DNA of 64,000 nucleotides from Rapana venosa (GCA_028751875.1 CM054158.1:17538808-17602807), one strand, 5' to 3'. Counted from the stretch's first letter, positions 48,138 to 60,870 are shown. The notes: generated from the sequence alone by a model not told the origin. A program made the numbers and translations.

Positions 48138-49340
48138 AGGTATAATAATGTATAATATGTATTTTTTCTTTTTTGTAACCGCTTAACTGCATGCTTTGTA
48201 GTTTGACTCGAATCATTGTGAATTCTTGATGGGAAAGCCCATAAAAATGCACCACAAATAGGATATAATAGGCTTGGTGGGCTTTTTGTTTGTTTGTGTT
48301 GTTTTTTGTTGTTTGGGGGCAGAATTTGTATGGTGTATCACTGTATGTTTTGTACTTTGAGAAGGATTTGTTACATGTTATTGTCATTGTTCTGTGCCTG
48401 TGTTTAAATGTCTGCAAAAGGACATAATGTGAATGATTGTCAGAGACAGTGAATGTAAGTGCATCAATTACTTTGCACAGATTAATATTTTCTTCTTATC
48501 AGCTTGAACTGGTAATAACATAAAGCTGAATATGAATGAAAGATTAGTCAGGAGAAGCAGAACATCTTTGGCATATTGAAAACAAAAGATGTCCTCCATC
48601 TTTCAGGGCTTGCCCATCAAGGTCATGATTATTAGTGTCAAAAACAGCTTATTGTAGGATGTAACGTGTGCAATGCATGTCAGACTAGTAGGTTTGATTT
48701 TGTGTTTTAGTGGGTATATGGTGTAGTTTTTAAAAATGTTTTTTTTTTTTAATTTAATGATTTATGTATGCCTGTATTGCATGACTTAGCTGCAGAGCTC
48801 ATTTACTTGCCTGTACTATTAAAGAGTGAGGGGGGTGCTTTTTGTTTTTATCTTTGGATAATTTTTGTTTTAATTTGCTTTGCTTGTGTAGCTGATAGAG
48901 GAAAAAAAGATGGCATGAAAACAGCCATGTCATGGAATGTTATCTACTCCTAGTTTTGTGTAACTTAGTGTAGTTTGTCATTCTTGATGAATCCTTCCCC
49001 AGCATGCCCTCTTAACTTCTTCCTTATAATCATGACGTTGCACCAGATCATTTGCATGTAATTGATTTTGTGCTCAGATGATTTACTTGTAATGTTCCTC
49101 AGGACTCCTGTCTAGGTTTCTGAGAGAATCAGACAATTTTGTCTGATATGAGTATCACACTATGGTCTAAAATTCTAATAGTAAAATAACAAATGCTGTG
49201 ATTTTTTAGTCACAGTTAACTAGTTGTATTTCAATTTAAATTGCTATTGCAAGTCTTCAACATGGTGGTCACCTTTGCACAATTCTTTTTGTTTCCTAGG
49301 ATATTGAGGTTAGGAAGGGTTGAATGGTTAACTTTGTTTG
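48138..49340. other. Intronic sequence left of the antisense LINE
   Basis: AT-rich, without a recognisable exon or repeat family. Confidence 0.4.
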
Positions 49341-49831
49341 ATCTGGATCTGGATCTGGATCAATACGTCGCAGTAACCACTTCTGGCTTTACGCGACGGA
49401 TTGGGGGTTTGCGCTTAACTGCTAGTACTAATGCTGGTTGGTTCTGAAAAAGTTCTCCCTGGTGAGGGCCCCTTTGAAGGAGCTCAGGGTCTTGGAATTG
49501 ACGGTCTGGTCGCTGAGGTGGTTCCAGTCTATAACCGTCTGCACGAAGAAGGAGTGCTTGTACTGGTTGCACCTGCTGTCTGGGACTGTGTAGCCTCTGT
49601 TGTTGTTGCAGGCTGTCCTTTCTACTATGTTTACTGATTTAATAGTCCTTAAAAGTCTTAGTCTTAATTCTACGTTTACCTTGGGGTTTGGGTAAAAAAA
49701 TTTGATGGCGGCATGGCCGGGACAAGTCCCTCAACACTTTATACATAAAGGCTAACCTAAGCTGTCGCCTCCGGTCTTGTAATTTCGGCAGATGCAGGTC
49801 TTGGAGCATGGTCGTGACACAGCCAGGGTCT

Positions 49832-50452
49832 CTAGTATGGTAGTCTTGTTTTTATGAATCTGGCTGCTCTGTTCTGGATACGTTCTAACTTATCTATGTC
49901 TGTTTGGCAGTGGCTATCCCATACTGTGGCACCATATTCTAATGTGGATCTAACTAGTGATAGATAGGCTAATCTACGACATTCTTGTGGGCAGTGTTTG
50001 AGGTTTCGCTGTAAAAATCCTAACATTGAGCTTGCTTTTTTGGTAATTTTGTCTATGTGGGTGGTCCATTTCAAGTCGTTGGAGATGTGGATCCCTAGAT
50101 ATGGTGTTGATGCCACTTGCTGGAGGATGGTACTATTTAGTTGGTAGAGATAGTCTGATTCTTTTTTTATGTTTAAAATATAACACTTGCTGGCGTTAAA
50201 ACGCATCCCCCAATTTTCTGCCCAGGTTTCTAATTTCTTGAGGTCTTTCTGAAGGGTGATGTGGTCATCGAAGGTGCCTATTTCTCTATATAAAAGACAG
50301 TCATCTGCAAAAAGTCTTACTTGGGATGCGACTGATGTTGGTAGGTCATTAATGTGGCATAGGAAGAGTATGGGGCCTAACACAGTTCCTTGTGGTACTC
50401 CTGACTCTACTCTAACTTCTTCTGATGTTTCTCCTTCTAACACTACTCTCAT
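49832..50452 (-). pseudogene. LINE reverse transcriptase palm/thumb segment
   Basis: The longest open piece (206 codons). Contains VPQGTVLGPILF, the catalytic FADD, WGMRFNASKC, YLGIHIS and LEYGATVWDSH in the order of CR1/Jockey enzymes. Residues around FADD are intact. The upstream fingers domain is in another frame (51048-50704), separated by a 2-base gap near 50705. Confidence 0.8.
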
Positions 50453-52465
50453 TGTTCTGGTGGTTAGGAAGTTTTTCAGCCAGGTGTGAATTTCTCCTAC
50501 TATGCCATATTTTTCTAACTTATATAATAGTTTCCTGTGGGGGACTGTATCAAAGGCCTTGCTAAAGTCTAAGATTGCTACATCTACTTGTTCTCCCTTG
50601 TCTAATGATGATAGGAAGTCCTGGGTGGTGGTCAGGAGTTGGGACTCACAGGAGTAGCCAGAGCGGAAGCCGTGGTTTAAGTGTGTTAGAATATTATTCC
50701 TTTCTAGGTTCCATTAGGTGGCGGCATACTATATGTTCTAAAAATCTTGCAGCATACTGAAGTAAGTGAAACTGGTCTATAGTTGGATGCTGTGTGTTTG
50801 TCCCCTTTTTTAAAGATACCTGATATATTAGCTTGTCTCCAGTCCGCCGGTAGAATTCCTGTGTCTAATGATTTTTGGTAGATGGTTGTTAGTGCTGGTG
50901 CTAATATGTCTGCGCAGTTCTTTAGTACTATGTTGGGGATGGCATCTGGTCCGTGTGCTTTGGCTGGGTCGGTGTTTTTAAGCAGTTTTTCTACTCCATC
51001 TACTGTGACGGTGATGCTCTCTATGGGTTGGTGATGTAGATTGTCCATTGGCGGTGGTGGTGTCCTATCCTCTGGAGTGAAAACTGATTGGAATTGTTTT
51101 AATAATATTCTGGCCTTACCTAAGCTATCGCTAACTAGGGTTGCTCCTTCCTTCAGTGGTTGCTACTCCTACATTGTCCTGTCTTTTGTTCTTTATATAT
51201 CGCCAGAAGGGTTTGTTGTTGTTTGCTTGTAGCCCTTGTAGTATTGTCGTGTTGATGTGGTGCCATTCCGCTTTGCGTATGTTCCGTTTGCATTCTTTTT
51301 GGTAGTGTTTGTAGTTGTCCCAGTTGTTGTGCTTCTTGGCTTGGTTGTAGAGTCTCTGTTTATTCCTGAGCATGCGTTTTATATCTTTCGTTATCCATGG
51401 TGTGCTGTTGTTTCTGGTCTTCATCTGTGATGGGATGTAGGTGTCTATTTCTTGCATTATTTTCCTTTTAAAGGTTGTCCATAGTGTGTTGGCGTCGTCC
51501 CCTTGTTGTTGGTTGTTACTAATTGTGTCTTTTAGGTCGTCTAATCCTTCTCTAAGTCCTGTCCAGTTTGCTCTTGTAAAGTTGTAGTATTTCCTTCTTG
51601 CCTGTTTGGTGTAGTGGGGTTTTGTGTCGATGTCTGTTACAACTAGGTCATGGTCGGATATTCCTGGGACCGAGATGGAGGATCTGATGAGTGAAGGGTT
51701 GGTGGTAAAAACTAAATCTAGTAGGTTCTTTTCTCTAGTGCTTTCTCTGTGGATCTGTGTAAAACCTGCTTCGGCGGTGACTTCTGTAGCTGTTGCTGAA
51801 CTGGTCTCGCTGGTGATCTGGTGGTACAGTGTTTGTGTCCCAGTCTACGTCGGGACAGTTGAAGTCCCCTGCTAGGATGGTTTGTCCGTTTCCTGGTCTA
51901 AGCTTCCCTAGTGCTATTTCTAGTTCTTTCATGTCCTTTGTGTTTCTATACGGTGTGTAGAAGGATCCTACTATAAGGTCTTTTGCTTTGTGGAGTTTTA
52001 CTCTAACCCAGATTGTTTCGCAGTTGGCTGTTATTTCCTTTTCTTCTGTTGAAATAAGTTCCTTACGTACTAGTATGAATACCCCCCCCCTAACTGACCT
52101 CTGTCCTTTCTATATACTACATAGTTATCTGGAAACACTTCGCTGTTTTGAACGTTGTTGTCGAGTTTTGGATTCGGTCCCGCAGACAATGTCAGGTTTG
52201 ATGTAGTGGAGGGCTGCTTCTAACTCTGCTGTTTTATTTCTAATTCCTCTGCAGTTCACTGTCATTAGTCTAAGGTTTTTCCTCTCCGGTAGTTGGTATG
52301 CTGGAGTGTTGGAGGAAGTGTTGGAGTGATCGTTTATTTTAGTTCTATTGGGTGGCGTAACTATTGTGGGTTTCGGAGTCATAGTTCTAGCTGGTCTGGG
52401 CTTTGGGGTTGTTCGTCGGGTTTGTAGTGGGGTTGGTCGGGCTGGTGTACTGGTTGTCAGTGGGC

Positions 52466-53102
52466 TTAAGTTGTCAGTCGTTTACTTGTAGGGCTGTCCT
52501 TGGTAGTTTGCTGGTGGCTGCTGTTTGGGGTGCTTGTTTTTAGTGGGCTGAAGGCTGATGCGTGGCAGTCAAGTGATGTGTTGGAGTCATGTAGTGGTAA
52601 GTAGTAGTTTGTGCTGCTTGTCAGGTTCCTAAATGTAAATGTGTCGCAGTTGGTAGAGTTGCATCTGTAGCACATCCACTGTGTGTTGGTGTCTTCTAAT
52701 GTTGAAAGGTCTGTGCTACATAGTTCTACGCACGAGCTGTGGAACCAGATTCCACAGTCGTCGCAGGCTATACCCTTGCAGCTCCATGTCACGGGTGATC
52801 GCAGAGGCCGCAAGGGTAGGTGGATGTTGCTGTAGGTCCAGGTTTAGATGTATGTCTCCTGAAAGGAGTATGGATAGTATAAGTAGAGTGGGGTTCGTGC
52901 GCGGTCGTTGAGCGGTGACTGGTGGTTTGGATGGTTTGCAGCTGATGAAGGCAGCGCATGTTGCGTCAATGCGGTGTTGGCTGTTGGTGGTAACGTTGCT
53001 GAGGTTGATGTTCTGTTTGTTGTCAGTAGTGTTGTCCTGGGGCGGTAGGAATTTTTGACAAAAAGCTATAACTAAGAGTAGGCACAGTGTTGTTTTAAGC
53101 AT
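52466..53102 (-). pseudogene. LINE N-terminal part: leader, 2A-like motif, PHD finger
   Basis: The first open segment (53102-52716) ends its hydrophobic stretch with LSGDIHLN. There, one base is missing from a C run, and the overlapping second segment (52813-52466) carries on into the zinc finger. Across the frame change the codons read GDIHLN-P-GP, a 2A-like motif with His in place of the usual Glu. Such motifs at the N-terminus of CR1-like elements are known from sea urchin and other invertebrates. Confidence 0.7.
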
Positions 53103-53449
53103 GTTGATAGGTTGTCTAGTCTAGTAATTAATATTCTTCTGGTTTCCGGTTTTAGCTAGGCCTACATCTAGTGGGACATGACCATTATAGTTCGTAGTAA
53201 TGGTTATTTCAAGTCTATGCACAATGATGATGAAATGGTTCGTAGTATATACACAATGATGATTGCACACACTAGTAATATTTAAGTCCTTAGGATGAGA
53301 TGAGTATGAAGATGAGGTTGACTAGGACACGGATCATCAAATGAGGTTGACTAGGTGAAGTTGGCGAGATGGGGTTGACTAGGTCAGTTACTTACATACA
53401 CTAGTATATTTACGTCCTAGTATGAGATGGTGTTGACTAGTTCATTATT

Positions 53450-53733
53450 CAGTAGGTGAGGTTGACTAGATCAGTAGGTGAGGTAGACAAGGTAGAGTTG
53501 GCGAGATGAGGTTGACTAGGTCAGTTGACTAGGTAGTAGTTGGTAGGTAGATGACTAAGCCAATTAATCAGTCTAAATTATACTCTCAGTAGGTGAGGTT
53601 GACTAGATCAGTAGGTGAGGTAGACAAGGTAGAGTTGGCGAGATGAGGTTGACTAGGTGACTAGGTCAGTTGACTAGGAAGTAGTTGGTAGGTAGATGAC
53701 TAAGCCAATTAATCAGTCTAATTATAATCTCAG
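53450..53733 (-). repeat. Tandem duplication, 137-bp unit, upstream of the LINE ORF
   Basis: Units start at 53450 and 53587 with AGTAGGTGAGGTTGACTAG and are nearly identical. Smaller pieces of the unit (GAGGTTGACTAGG) recur at 53310-53440. On the minus strand this lies 5' of the LINE start codon. Confidence 0.85.
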
Positions 53734-53842
53734 TCATAGGCATGTCTCTATGATTAAATAATAAACTAGGCTTTGCAGTTAAAACTAAGTCAGGAGTCTA
53801 TTCTGTTCTGCTCTGTACTATACTTCACTGGGTTTTGAACTG

Positions 53843-54123
53843 GTGGTTGTCCTTGACCGGTTTCGATGATAGGCACAAAGTGGGTCATTGGGTGATACAA
53901 AAGAAAGTTAAAAATACACTAATCACATGAACTTAGAAGAAGCACAATGGGCTGCCTGTCAGCAGTAGGTGGTCGGCAATCAGTGGTTGTCCTTGACCGG
54001 TTTCGATGATAGGCACAAAGTGGGTCATTGGGTGATACAAAAAGAAAGTTAAAAATACACTAATCACATGAACTTAGAAGAAGCACAATGGGCTGCCTGT
54101 CAGCAGTAGGTGGTCGGCAATCA
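53843..54123 (-). repeat. Tandem duplication, 140-bp unit, further 5' of the LINE
   Basis: Units at 53843-53982 and 53983-54123 differ by about one inserted A. A stub of a third unit follows. With the 137-bp repeat it may form a monomer-type 5' UTR of the LINE. Confidence 0.9.
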
Positions 54124-54837
54124 GTGGGAGTAGGAGGTAATGTTAAAGTTGAAGGCTATTGTTGAAATTTTGAAGAAAATAAAAAATAAAAGGCACCCTA
54201 CGAAAAAAAGCGTCTTACTTTGACGCATGCGCAAACCCCTCTTGATGTTTCAGTTTCTATGTAGCTGCACAGTTTTTAATACAAGCTTTTATTCATAACA
54301 AGGTACAGCCATTGTGATCAGTGGCAGGACTATACATATCATGACTGGGTTGGATTTTAAGACCCCTGTCCCTGTGTCAGATTGATGTGTAGATCATGAG
54401 ATATATAGATCTCCCATAGCTGATTCACCAATTTTGTGGGTCATAACAAGGTCTCTGGATTTGGAGAATGAGGAAACCAAAGAACGGCTGATGAAATAGT
54501 TTGGGATGGATCCACCGCTAAAACATTTTCAATAGCTCAGCTACTATCAGTATGACTGTACTTCTGCCCTAGTTGCCATCAGTTACTAAACTAAAGTCTT
54601 TATTTTGGTTAAGTAACTGATGCCAACTAGGGCCATAAAAAAACAACAAAGCACAAACCGACAAAGCCATATTGGTATGAGAGAAAAATGACTTACCAAC
54701 TAGAATTCATAAGCAGAGTAACTAGAATAACTAGAACCAGCCCCCTTACTTTTCACATTTTTTGTTGACAGAACTAAAAGAAAGTATCTCTGAGAGATCA
54801 TTGATCTTGTTCTGTTGTATTGTTGCACATTTTCCAG

Positions 54838-54909
54838 CATAACACACTGAAGGTAACCCAGAATATGTACAGCGACTCAGTCATCCTACTTAATAATCTC
54901 GCTGAGACT
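54838..54909 (+). CDS. Candidate exon 3 of the small gene
   Basis: Acceptor ttttccag, 24 open codons, consensus donor GTAAGT, phase 0 at both ends. It encodes HNTLKVTQNMYSDSVILLNN, then LAET. The other two frames have stops in the first four codons. The amphipathic helical pattern could continue that of ETLLDAASKINK. The protein family is unknown. Confidence 0.45.
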
Positions 54910-57900
54910 GTAAGTACACTCTGAATGATAAGTTTGTATGTATGGCTATGTCTAAGTACCTCACTATATAAGCAACCACATTCCAACTTCAAAGGACTTG
55001 TCCCCCCCTCCTTTGATGGATAGTATAAGTTGTTATATTCCAACTTTCAATTTTTTTTCTCTCTCTCTCTCTTTGTTTTAATGGAGAGTACAGGTTGTTA
55101 CTGCTATGCGTTTGTCATGGATGAAGACTAACTCAACATTTCAGAGCATGACAACATTTTTAATTAATGAAGGCTGGGGCAATTTTGATCCTATCAATAA
55201 CTGACAAAGATCTGAAGGAAGCTTCATGGAATGTACCAAGTGAAATCATAACGGGGATGTATTCAGAAAGTGATGTCTTGTCATGGCTCAAGGCTGATTT
55301 TGTTGTTGTGACCTCTGATGCGTTAACCTCACATGTGATCTGAGGTCACTGTAGTGGTGGGGAGACTGAGTAACACCCTGGGGACTGTGTGCCCGCGTTG
55401 TGATGTGTTTCTGAATCCACTCAAGACAACTAGGTACGATAGCCTGCCTGAGGTGTAGGTGTAGGAATCTTGTCTTGCCTTTAGTGATACAAACAGAGAC
55501 TTTTGGCAATTTACCAGCAGATAAATAATTTGGGTGGCATTGTTCATGAATCATTTGTGTTGAGGTAAGTTGTGACTTTAATTTTATCATACTAGTTTAC
55601 AACCCCACCCAACCTAACAACAACAGCAAAATCCCAGATATCAGTTGACATGATTTTTAGAAATGACATGTGATTTTCAAGCTGTTAGGTGTATGGACTG
55701 ATAATTGTAGTTGCTTACAGTTCTTAATTAATTGCTGACGTTAGTACTGCTGGGTGGATTTACATTGCCTGAATTTATTCTTTGATCGAAGGATTAACGT
55801 TGCTCTGCCTCAAACCAAAAAGCACATGTACATGTGTGTATATGACCCGGGGAAAGGGAGGAAATGGATGTCTTTGTTATACTTCTTTGCTCTGAATCCA
55901 ATAGCTGTTGGTTATTCTTGTTTTTCTTATATATGAGTATATTATGTGGTAAAGGGGATATGGTGAGGATGTGTATGTGTAATGTAAGTGTTAAATGATA
56001 CATCAGTTTTCTCTGTTTATATCCATAATTTGGTTGTTGTTGTTGTTATTGTTGTAGTGGTGGGGTGGGTTCTGGTTTATTTTGCCTTTTGTTTTGTTTT
56101 GGGTTTAGGGTGGTTTTCTTGGGAGGGGGAGGGGATATTTTGGACTCTTTTCTCGTCTTTTGTTAGTTCATTATTGTTCCTATTTTTCTTGGCTGTTATT
56201 CTTGTCCTATGTTAGTTATAGTCGCTGTGTTGTTGTGTATGTATATTTGTGTTGTTTGATTGTTTATTCCTTGTTGTGGTTGTCCTTGTTGATTCATCCT
56301 TTTGTGTTGTTTTATTCAGTTGTTTGTATGTTGAAGGTTTGTGGTGTACTGGTGTGTGGGGGGGGGGGGAGGGAAGCAGTTGGTGTGGTTTTTTTATATT
56401 TTTTATTCTGTTTTGTCTTCTTTGTTTGTTTTGGTTTGGTTTTTTTATTGTTGCTTGTTTGTTTGGTTATGACGGGTATTTTTTTCAGGATTTTTGAATT
56501 ATTTTGAATTGTATGGTCTCATATTTTTCTGGGTTTTTTGTTTTATTTTAATTCCACATATGCATATGTTATTGGTTTTTTTGTTTGATTTGTATGGTTT
56601 ACCATAGATTAGGTTGTTTTTTTATTTTTTATTCTATGTCTGCATATACATTATCTTTTTTTTTTCTCGCTTTTTTTCTTTCTTTAGATAGATGGCTTGA
56701 TGAAAAAAAAGCAAATGCACTGCTTATTCAATGAAACATCTGAAAATAAAAGTTTGACTTGACTTGACTTGACTAATTCATTTCTCCCCTTCGTAAATCT
56801 GTCATTCTTTATTTCATTTTCTTGTTTTTTGGGGGTGGGTGGGTGGTGGGTTGTTTAGTGGTTTTTATTTTATTTAGGTGGGTGCGTGTGTATTTTTTAA
56901 ATCAAAATTTGTATTTTGTATATTTTCACATTACTTTGTAAAATTATTTTTGATATCATGATTTAGAAGTTGTTTTTTAATACTGAAAGAAAAAACCCAG
57001 CATGCTTTGTAAAAATGATTTTTATGATCATGATTTGAAAGTTGGGGGGGAGGGGGGGGAGGGTGTTATACCTAAAAAAAGAAACATGGCATTGACCATA
57101 CCTCTGTTTTCTAAAAAGAAAGAAAGAAAGAAAAGATTTTTGAAAGAAAACAACTGCAGAATAAAAAGAAACCACCATATACAACACTAGCAGCAACAGC
57201 AGGAAGGACAGCCTTTAGGCATAGAAATTCTCCCTGATCAGATTTCCTCTTTTTCATCACTAATTTTGTATCATCAGAGATTGTTGCCATTAGAGAATAG
57301 CAGAACAAGAGAGTAATGAGAGAGAGAGACTAAGTGCTGGAACGTAGGCATGAATATTGACAGTACCAGAGGAGTCCCCCAGGCCCCATATCTATCCCCT
57401 CATTTCCGCACAGCATTGCAAATGAGAGCTATACTATAGGAAACATTCTGTGTCAAAAGCTGTGTAAAGAACTTTTATTATTTAGGACTGTAATTTTCGT
57501 TACTTTTCTCTTTTTTTTGTCCCTTTTTTGTTTTTTTTTTTTTTGGGGGGGGGGGGGAGGGTGCCCCATCTATGTAATGTGGGGGTGGGTGCCCCATCTT
57601 ATGTAAGTTCCTGTACTGTTGTTCCATACTTTCTTTTTCTTCTTTTTTTTTTTTAATTTCTCTGCAGGGGGGTATACCCAGATTTGTATGCTGCATCCAC
57701 AAGGTCAACTAGGACATATACTTTTCATTTTGAACAAAAGAGGTTTCTAAATTCTGCAGAGAGCAGAAAATTTCTTCTGAAAAAATGGTTATTTCCATTA
57801 CATGGACTTAACCTTTTTATGAGAAAAATGTCTGGTAAGTTTTCTCTACCCCCCCCCCCCCCCCCCCTTCCCAAAGAAAAAAAACAACAAAAAACTACAG

Positions 57901-57975
57901 TCTTCACCATGTAGGGAGAGTGTTATTTATGAGAACAGTGTATAATGATTTTTTTTTTTTAACAAACCAAAAAAA
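54910..57975. other. Intronic or intergenic sequence, no gene recognised
   Basis: T-rich with many GT-rich low-complexity parts. Contains an A-rich SINE tail-like end (TGAAAATAAAAGTTTGACTTG repeated TTGAC) at 56740-56775 and G runs at 57042-57063 and 57545-57557. No exon with both splice sites and a recognisable peptide was found. Confidence 0.35.
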
Positions 57976-58412
57976 AAAAAGCACTTTTCATCATGTGAAC
58001 AGACATTTTCTTGATGATACTATATTTCACCAGGAGAAGATTGGAACAGTAATTTTTGCCCCAAGATCAGTAAGTTTATTTTACAAAGACTATAATGTTC
58101 ACTTTAAGAACAGAACATGTCCACAGTGGAATAGTAATTTTTACCATAAGGATGGTAATTTTCACAGTGAGGACAATAATTCAAACTATGGGGATGGTAT
58201 CTTTTACTCCAAGAATGGTATTTCTTGTTGCAAAGATAGTCATTTTCAATTTGAGAACAGCATTTTTGTCACACAAAGATAGTGTCAGAACAGTCGAACA
58301 GTAATTTTCTCTGTAAGGACAGGAATGTTCACCATGAAGATGATGTTTTAAAGTTTGTATACTCTAGATTTTATCATGTGAAAAGTATTTTTTCTGACAT
58401 AGACAGCTCTTC
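57976..58412 (+). repeat. 21-bp imperfect tandem repeat (about 20 units), open in two frames
   Basis: Units such as agtaatttttaccataaggat, ggtaattttcacagtgaggac and ggtatcttttactccaagaat recur every 21 nt with substitutions but few indels. Frames stay open, giving heptapeptides (NFYHKDG, NFHSEDN, IFYSKNG) in one frame to 58282 and VIFTIRM/VIFTVRT-type repeats in another to 58304. No splice or start context supports a gene. Confidence 0.75.
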
Positions 58413-58899
58413 ACAGCATGAGAAGGGGGTGGGGGGGTTGAAGAGGATGCAGTCATCTTTGCCATAAGGATAGTAATTGGTATCTCCAAAAGTATTTATA
58501 CGTTGACATTTGTGCTTGTATCAAGTCAGAGTTGGGTGTTTGACAATAATATTTTATAACCTGTGAAAGTACTGCTCGGTTTGTGTAAATTCCCCCTTTA
58601 CCATAAAATGATTGATGGTTAAAACTATAAACGTTTAATGGTAAATTTAAATATTGCCAAACTTACTGTTAGTTGTATTCTTGCAATACTACCACTTTTA
58701 TTGTAAATGTAAAACAACAGCCCTCATGGTGAGACTTATTGATTGGCATGGTTCATTAAAACTTGTTTTATGACTTACTGATACAGGGTGTTTTTTTTCT
58801 TACTTACTGATACAGTTAGTGTACCATAGGGGGTCACTGTGATGTCCTCTCAATGGACTAAGGCTGTTTATCAACCTGTCAGTGATATTTGCTGTTTCC

Positions 58900-59200
58900 T
58901 TCCTCACCCCCCCCACCCCTTCCCCAACACACACACTGTCCTCTCCTTCTCCCCCCCCTCCCCCCCCCCCTCCTTTCACGCATGTGTACCTGCGTGTACA
59001 CACACACACACACTTCTACAGCCCCACCCCCACTCTTCCCAGCTCTCTCTCTCTGTCTTTCTCTCACTCTTTGATTACACAACCACCACCACACCCCCCC
59101 TCTCTCTTCTCTTGATCACAGGACACCCCAACTCCCCCTTCTCTCTCTCTATTCCCCTCCTCTCTCACTCACACCTTCCTCCTTTGCTGCTGCGTATCCA
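58900..59200 (+). repeat. C/CT-rich low-complexity tract
   Basis: Pyrimidine-rich sequence (CCCC, CTCT and CCACC mixes) without a repeat unit or coding signal. Confidence 0.7.
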
Positions 59201-60176
59201 GTTCTCACTGTAGCTTGGCCCAAAGGGTCATATAGATCCTAGTTAGTGACAGACTGTAGTAGCAGTAGCTGTACCTTGCTGGACTATAATATTGCTGTTT
59301 TGTCCTGGTAAGGACTGGTATAAGATAAACGCGCCTCAGTTATTGGTCTGTAGAAGAAGGAAGGAGGAGGTAGGTGTGTTTGTGTGTTGGTGTATGTGAG
59401 TATATGGGTGAATACTGTGCACATTTTTAAAGGAAAAAAATAGAGAGAAAAGAGATCATGAAAAACTTGCCTTCTTAAGGGGTGGTGCTTTGTATTTGGT
59501 TTGTGAGTTTGATTGTTTTACTTTGTTGCTTTTTTGTTGTAGTTTGTGTGTGGGGGGGGGGGGGGGGGGGGGGGCATAGAGGTGGGGATGAATAGATAAG
59601 TGGAACATTTTCTCCTTTTTTTTCTTTCTTGAACGTTGCTTTTACCTTCAAAAACATATTTGAATTCAAATATTAGCAACTCAGTCAGTGCTTGCATTAA
59701 AAGAAGAGTAAGGCATTGATTGTTTTGTTTGTTCATTTGTTTTTGTTTTCCCCAAATAAGAGATGTACAAGTAAATCAGAATAGAATTTCAGTGACTGCA
59801 CTGTTCTCCCCATGGCGTGTACCCCAGAATTGCACTTAGGTGGTGTCAACTGCAATGACTGATGTCCAGCACATGTGTGCAAAAAGCTGCCCTCCACAAT
59901 TTGAAAATAAACGCTCAGCAGTCACATTGCTGTGGTGCAGTCATTAGTATTTTAGACTCTTGTCTAGAAGGTAGGTCAAATCCCAAAAAAGTCATATATA
60001 TGGCTCTTTTTGGACTCTATCCATCTCCTATCTATTAAAGTAAGTAATTTTTTTGTGAATGGCTTAGTGCAAAGATATGTACTGCACAGCTGAACATCAT
60101 CTGATTTATGGGTTGGATCTTGAGAATTTTAACAACTCACTTGATCAACAACACCACAGGTGTCTGTGTCTTTCAG

Positions 60177-60218
60177 GCCTGTTTGATGCTTGATTATGCT
60201 GTGATGGGAAGCATTGAG
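60177..60218 (+). CDS. Candidate exon 4 of the small gene
   Basis: Acceptor tgtgtctttcag, 14 codons (ACLMLDYAVMGSIE), donor GTATGC, phase 0 at both ends. It is short, so it could be chance. No terminal exon was found before 64000. Confidence 0.3.
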
Positions 60219-60835
60219 GTATGCTCAGTCAGAGTGGATTTGGACAGCGTTGTAATATCGTCCTCATCACTGTTGATCATCATGGAGTAAAAGTTTTTCT
60301 TTTGATGCAAAATAGACTTCTTTCTAGTGTCTCAAGGAAGGTATGGTTTTGGGGGGTTGTTTTTTAGGGGGTGGGGGTATTTAGTGTTTGTTGTTGTTAA
60401 TGTTTTGAAGGATGGTGTGATATTTGCAGTGTTGGTGTCATTCTCCTAAGCTTTTATACAAAGCATTTACCTCATCTTCCAATGTTTGGGAACTTAATTT
60501 TCTCATAGTAATGATCTTTCAACATGAGGGCAACTACCTGCATTAATTGTTAATTACCTCTAATGGCAAGACACATTCAGCCACAGCTGTGCGTGGGCTG
60601 TACGTTCATTGATATTCATGCTTGGGTGGAGGGTTTGATAATATCCCTGTAAAAAAGGGGGGTGGGGAGGGGTATGTATGTACAGTTGAAGGTACTTGCT
60701 ACAAAGTGGCTTGATGCCTTTGTGCTCATTATCATTGTTGTTGTTATTATGTGCTGTGTGTGCATGTGTATAAATGTGCATGGTATGAAAGCGCATTGAG
60801 TCATTGCTTTGAGAAATGTGCTATATAAATGCTAT

Positions 60836-60870
<35 letters not shown>

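Larger units (their letters stand above)
49341..53102 (-). mobile_element. Antisense non-LTR retrotransposon (CR1/Jockey group) with PHD finger, endonuclease and reverse transcriptase
   Basis: Read right to left: ATG at 53100-53102 starts a hydrophobic leader (MLKTTLCLLLVIAFC), then a second hydrophobic stretch ending in a 2A-like motif (about 52834-52860). A PHD-type zinc finger follows (CDDCGIWFHSSC...CYRC, about 52670-52790). The APE-type endonuclease has LMTVNCRGIRNK (about 52260) and LAGDFNCPDVDW (about 51870). The reverse transcriptase has GVPQGTVLGPILF and FADD (50300-50311). The C-terminal region and a 3' tail of GATCTG units are at 49341-49362. At least six frame breaks separate these blocks, so the copy cannot code for one protein as written. 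It lies in the putative intron of the small gene. Confidence 0.85.

Noticed and set aside
55288..55590. Minus-strand ORF of 100 codons
   Set aside because: The composition is not protein-like, no family is recognised, and a second frame over the same stretch is also open.
57920..58282. A 120-codon gene
   Set aside because: The open frame is explained by the 21-bp repeat. The other frame is equally open and no splice or promoter context is visible.
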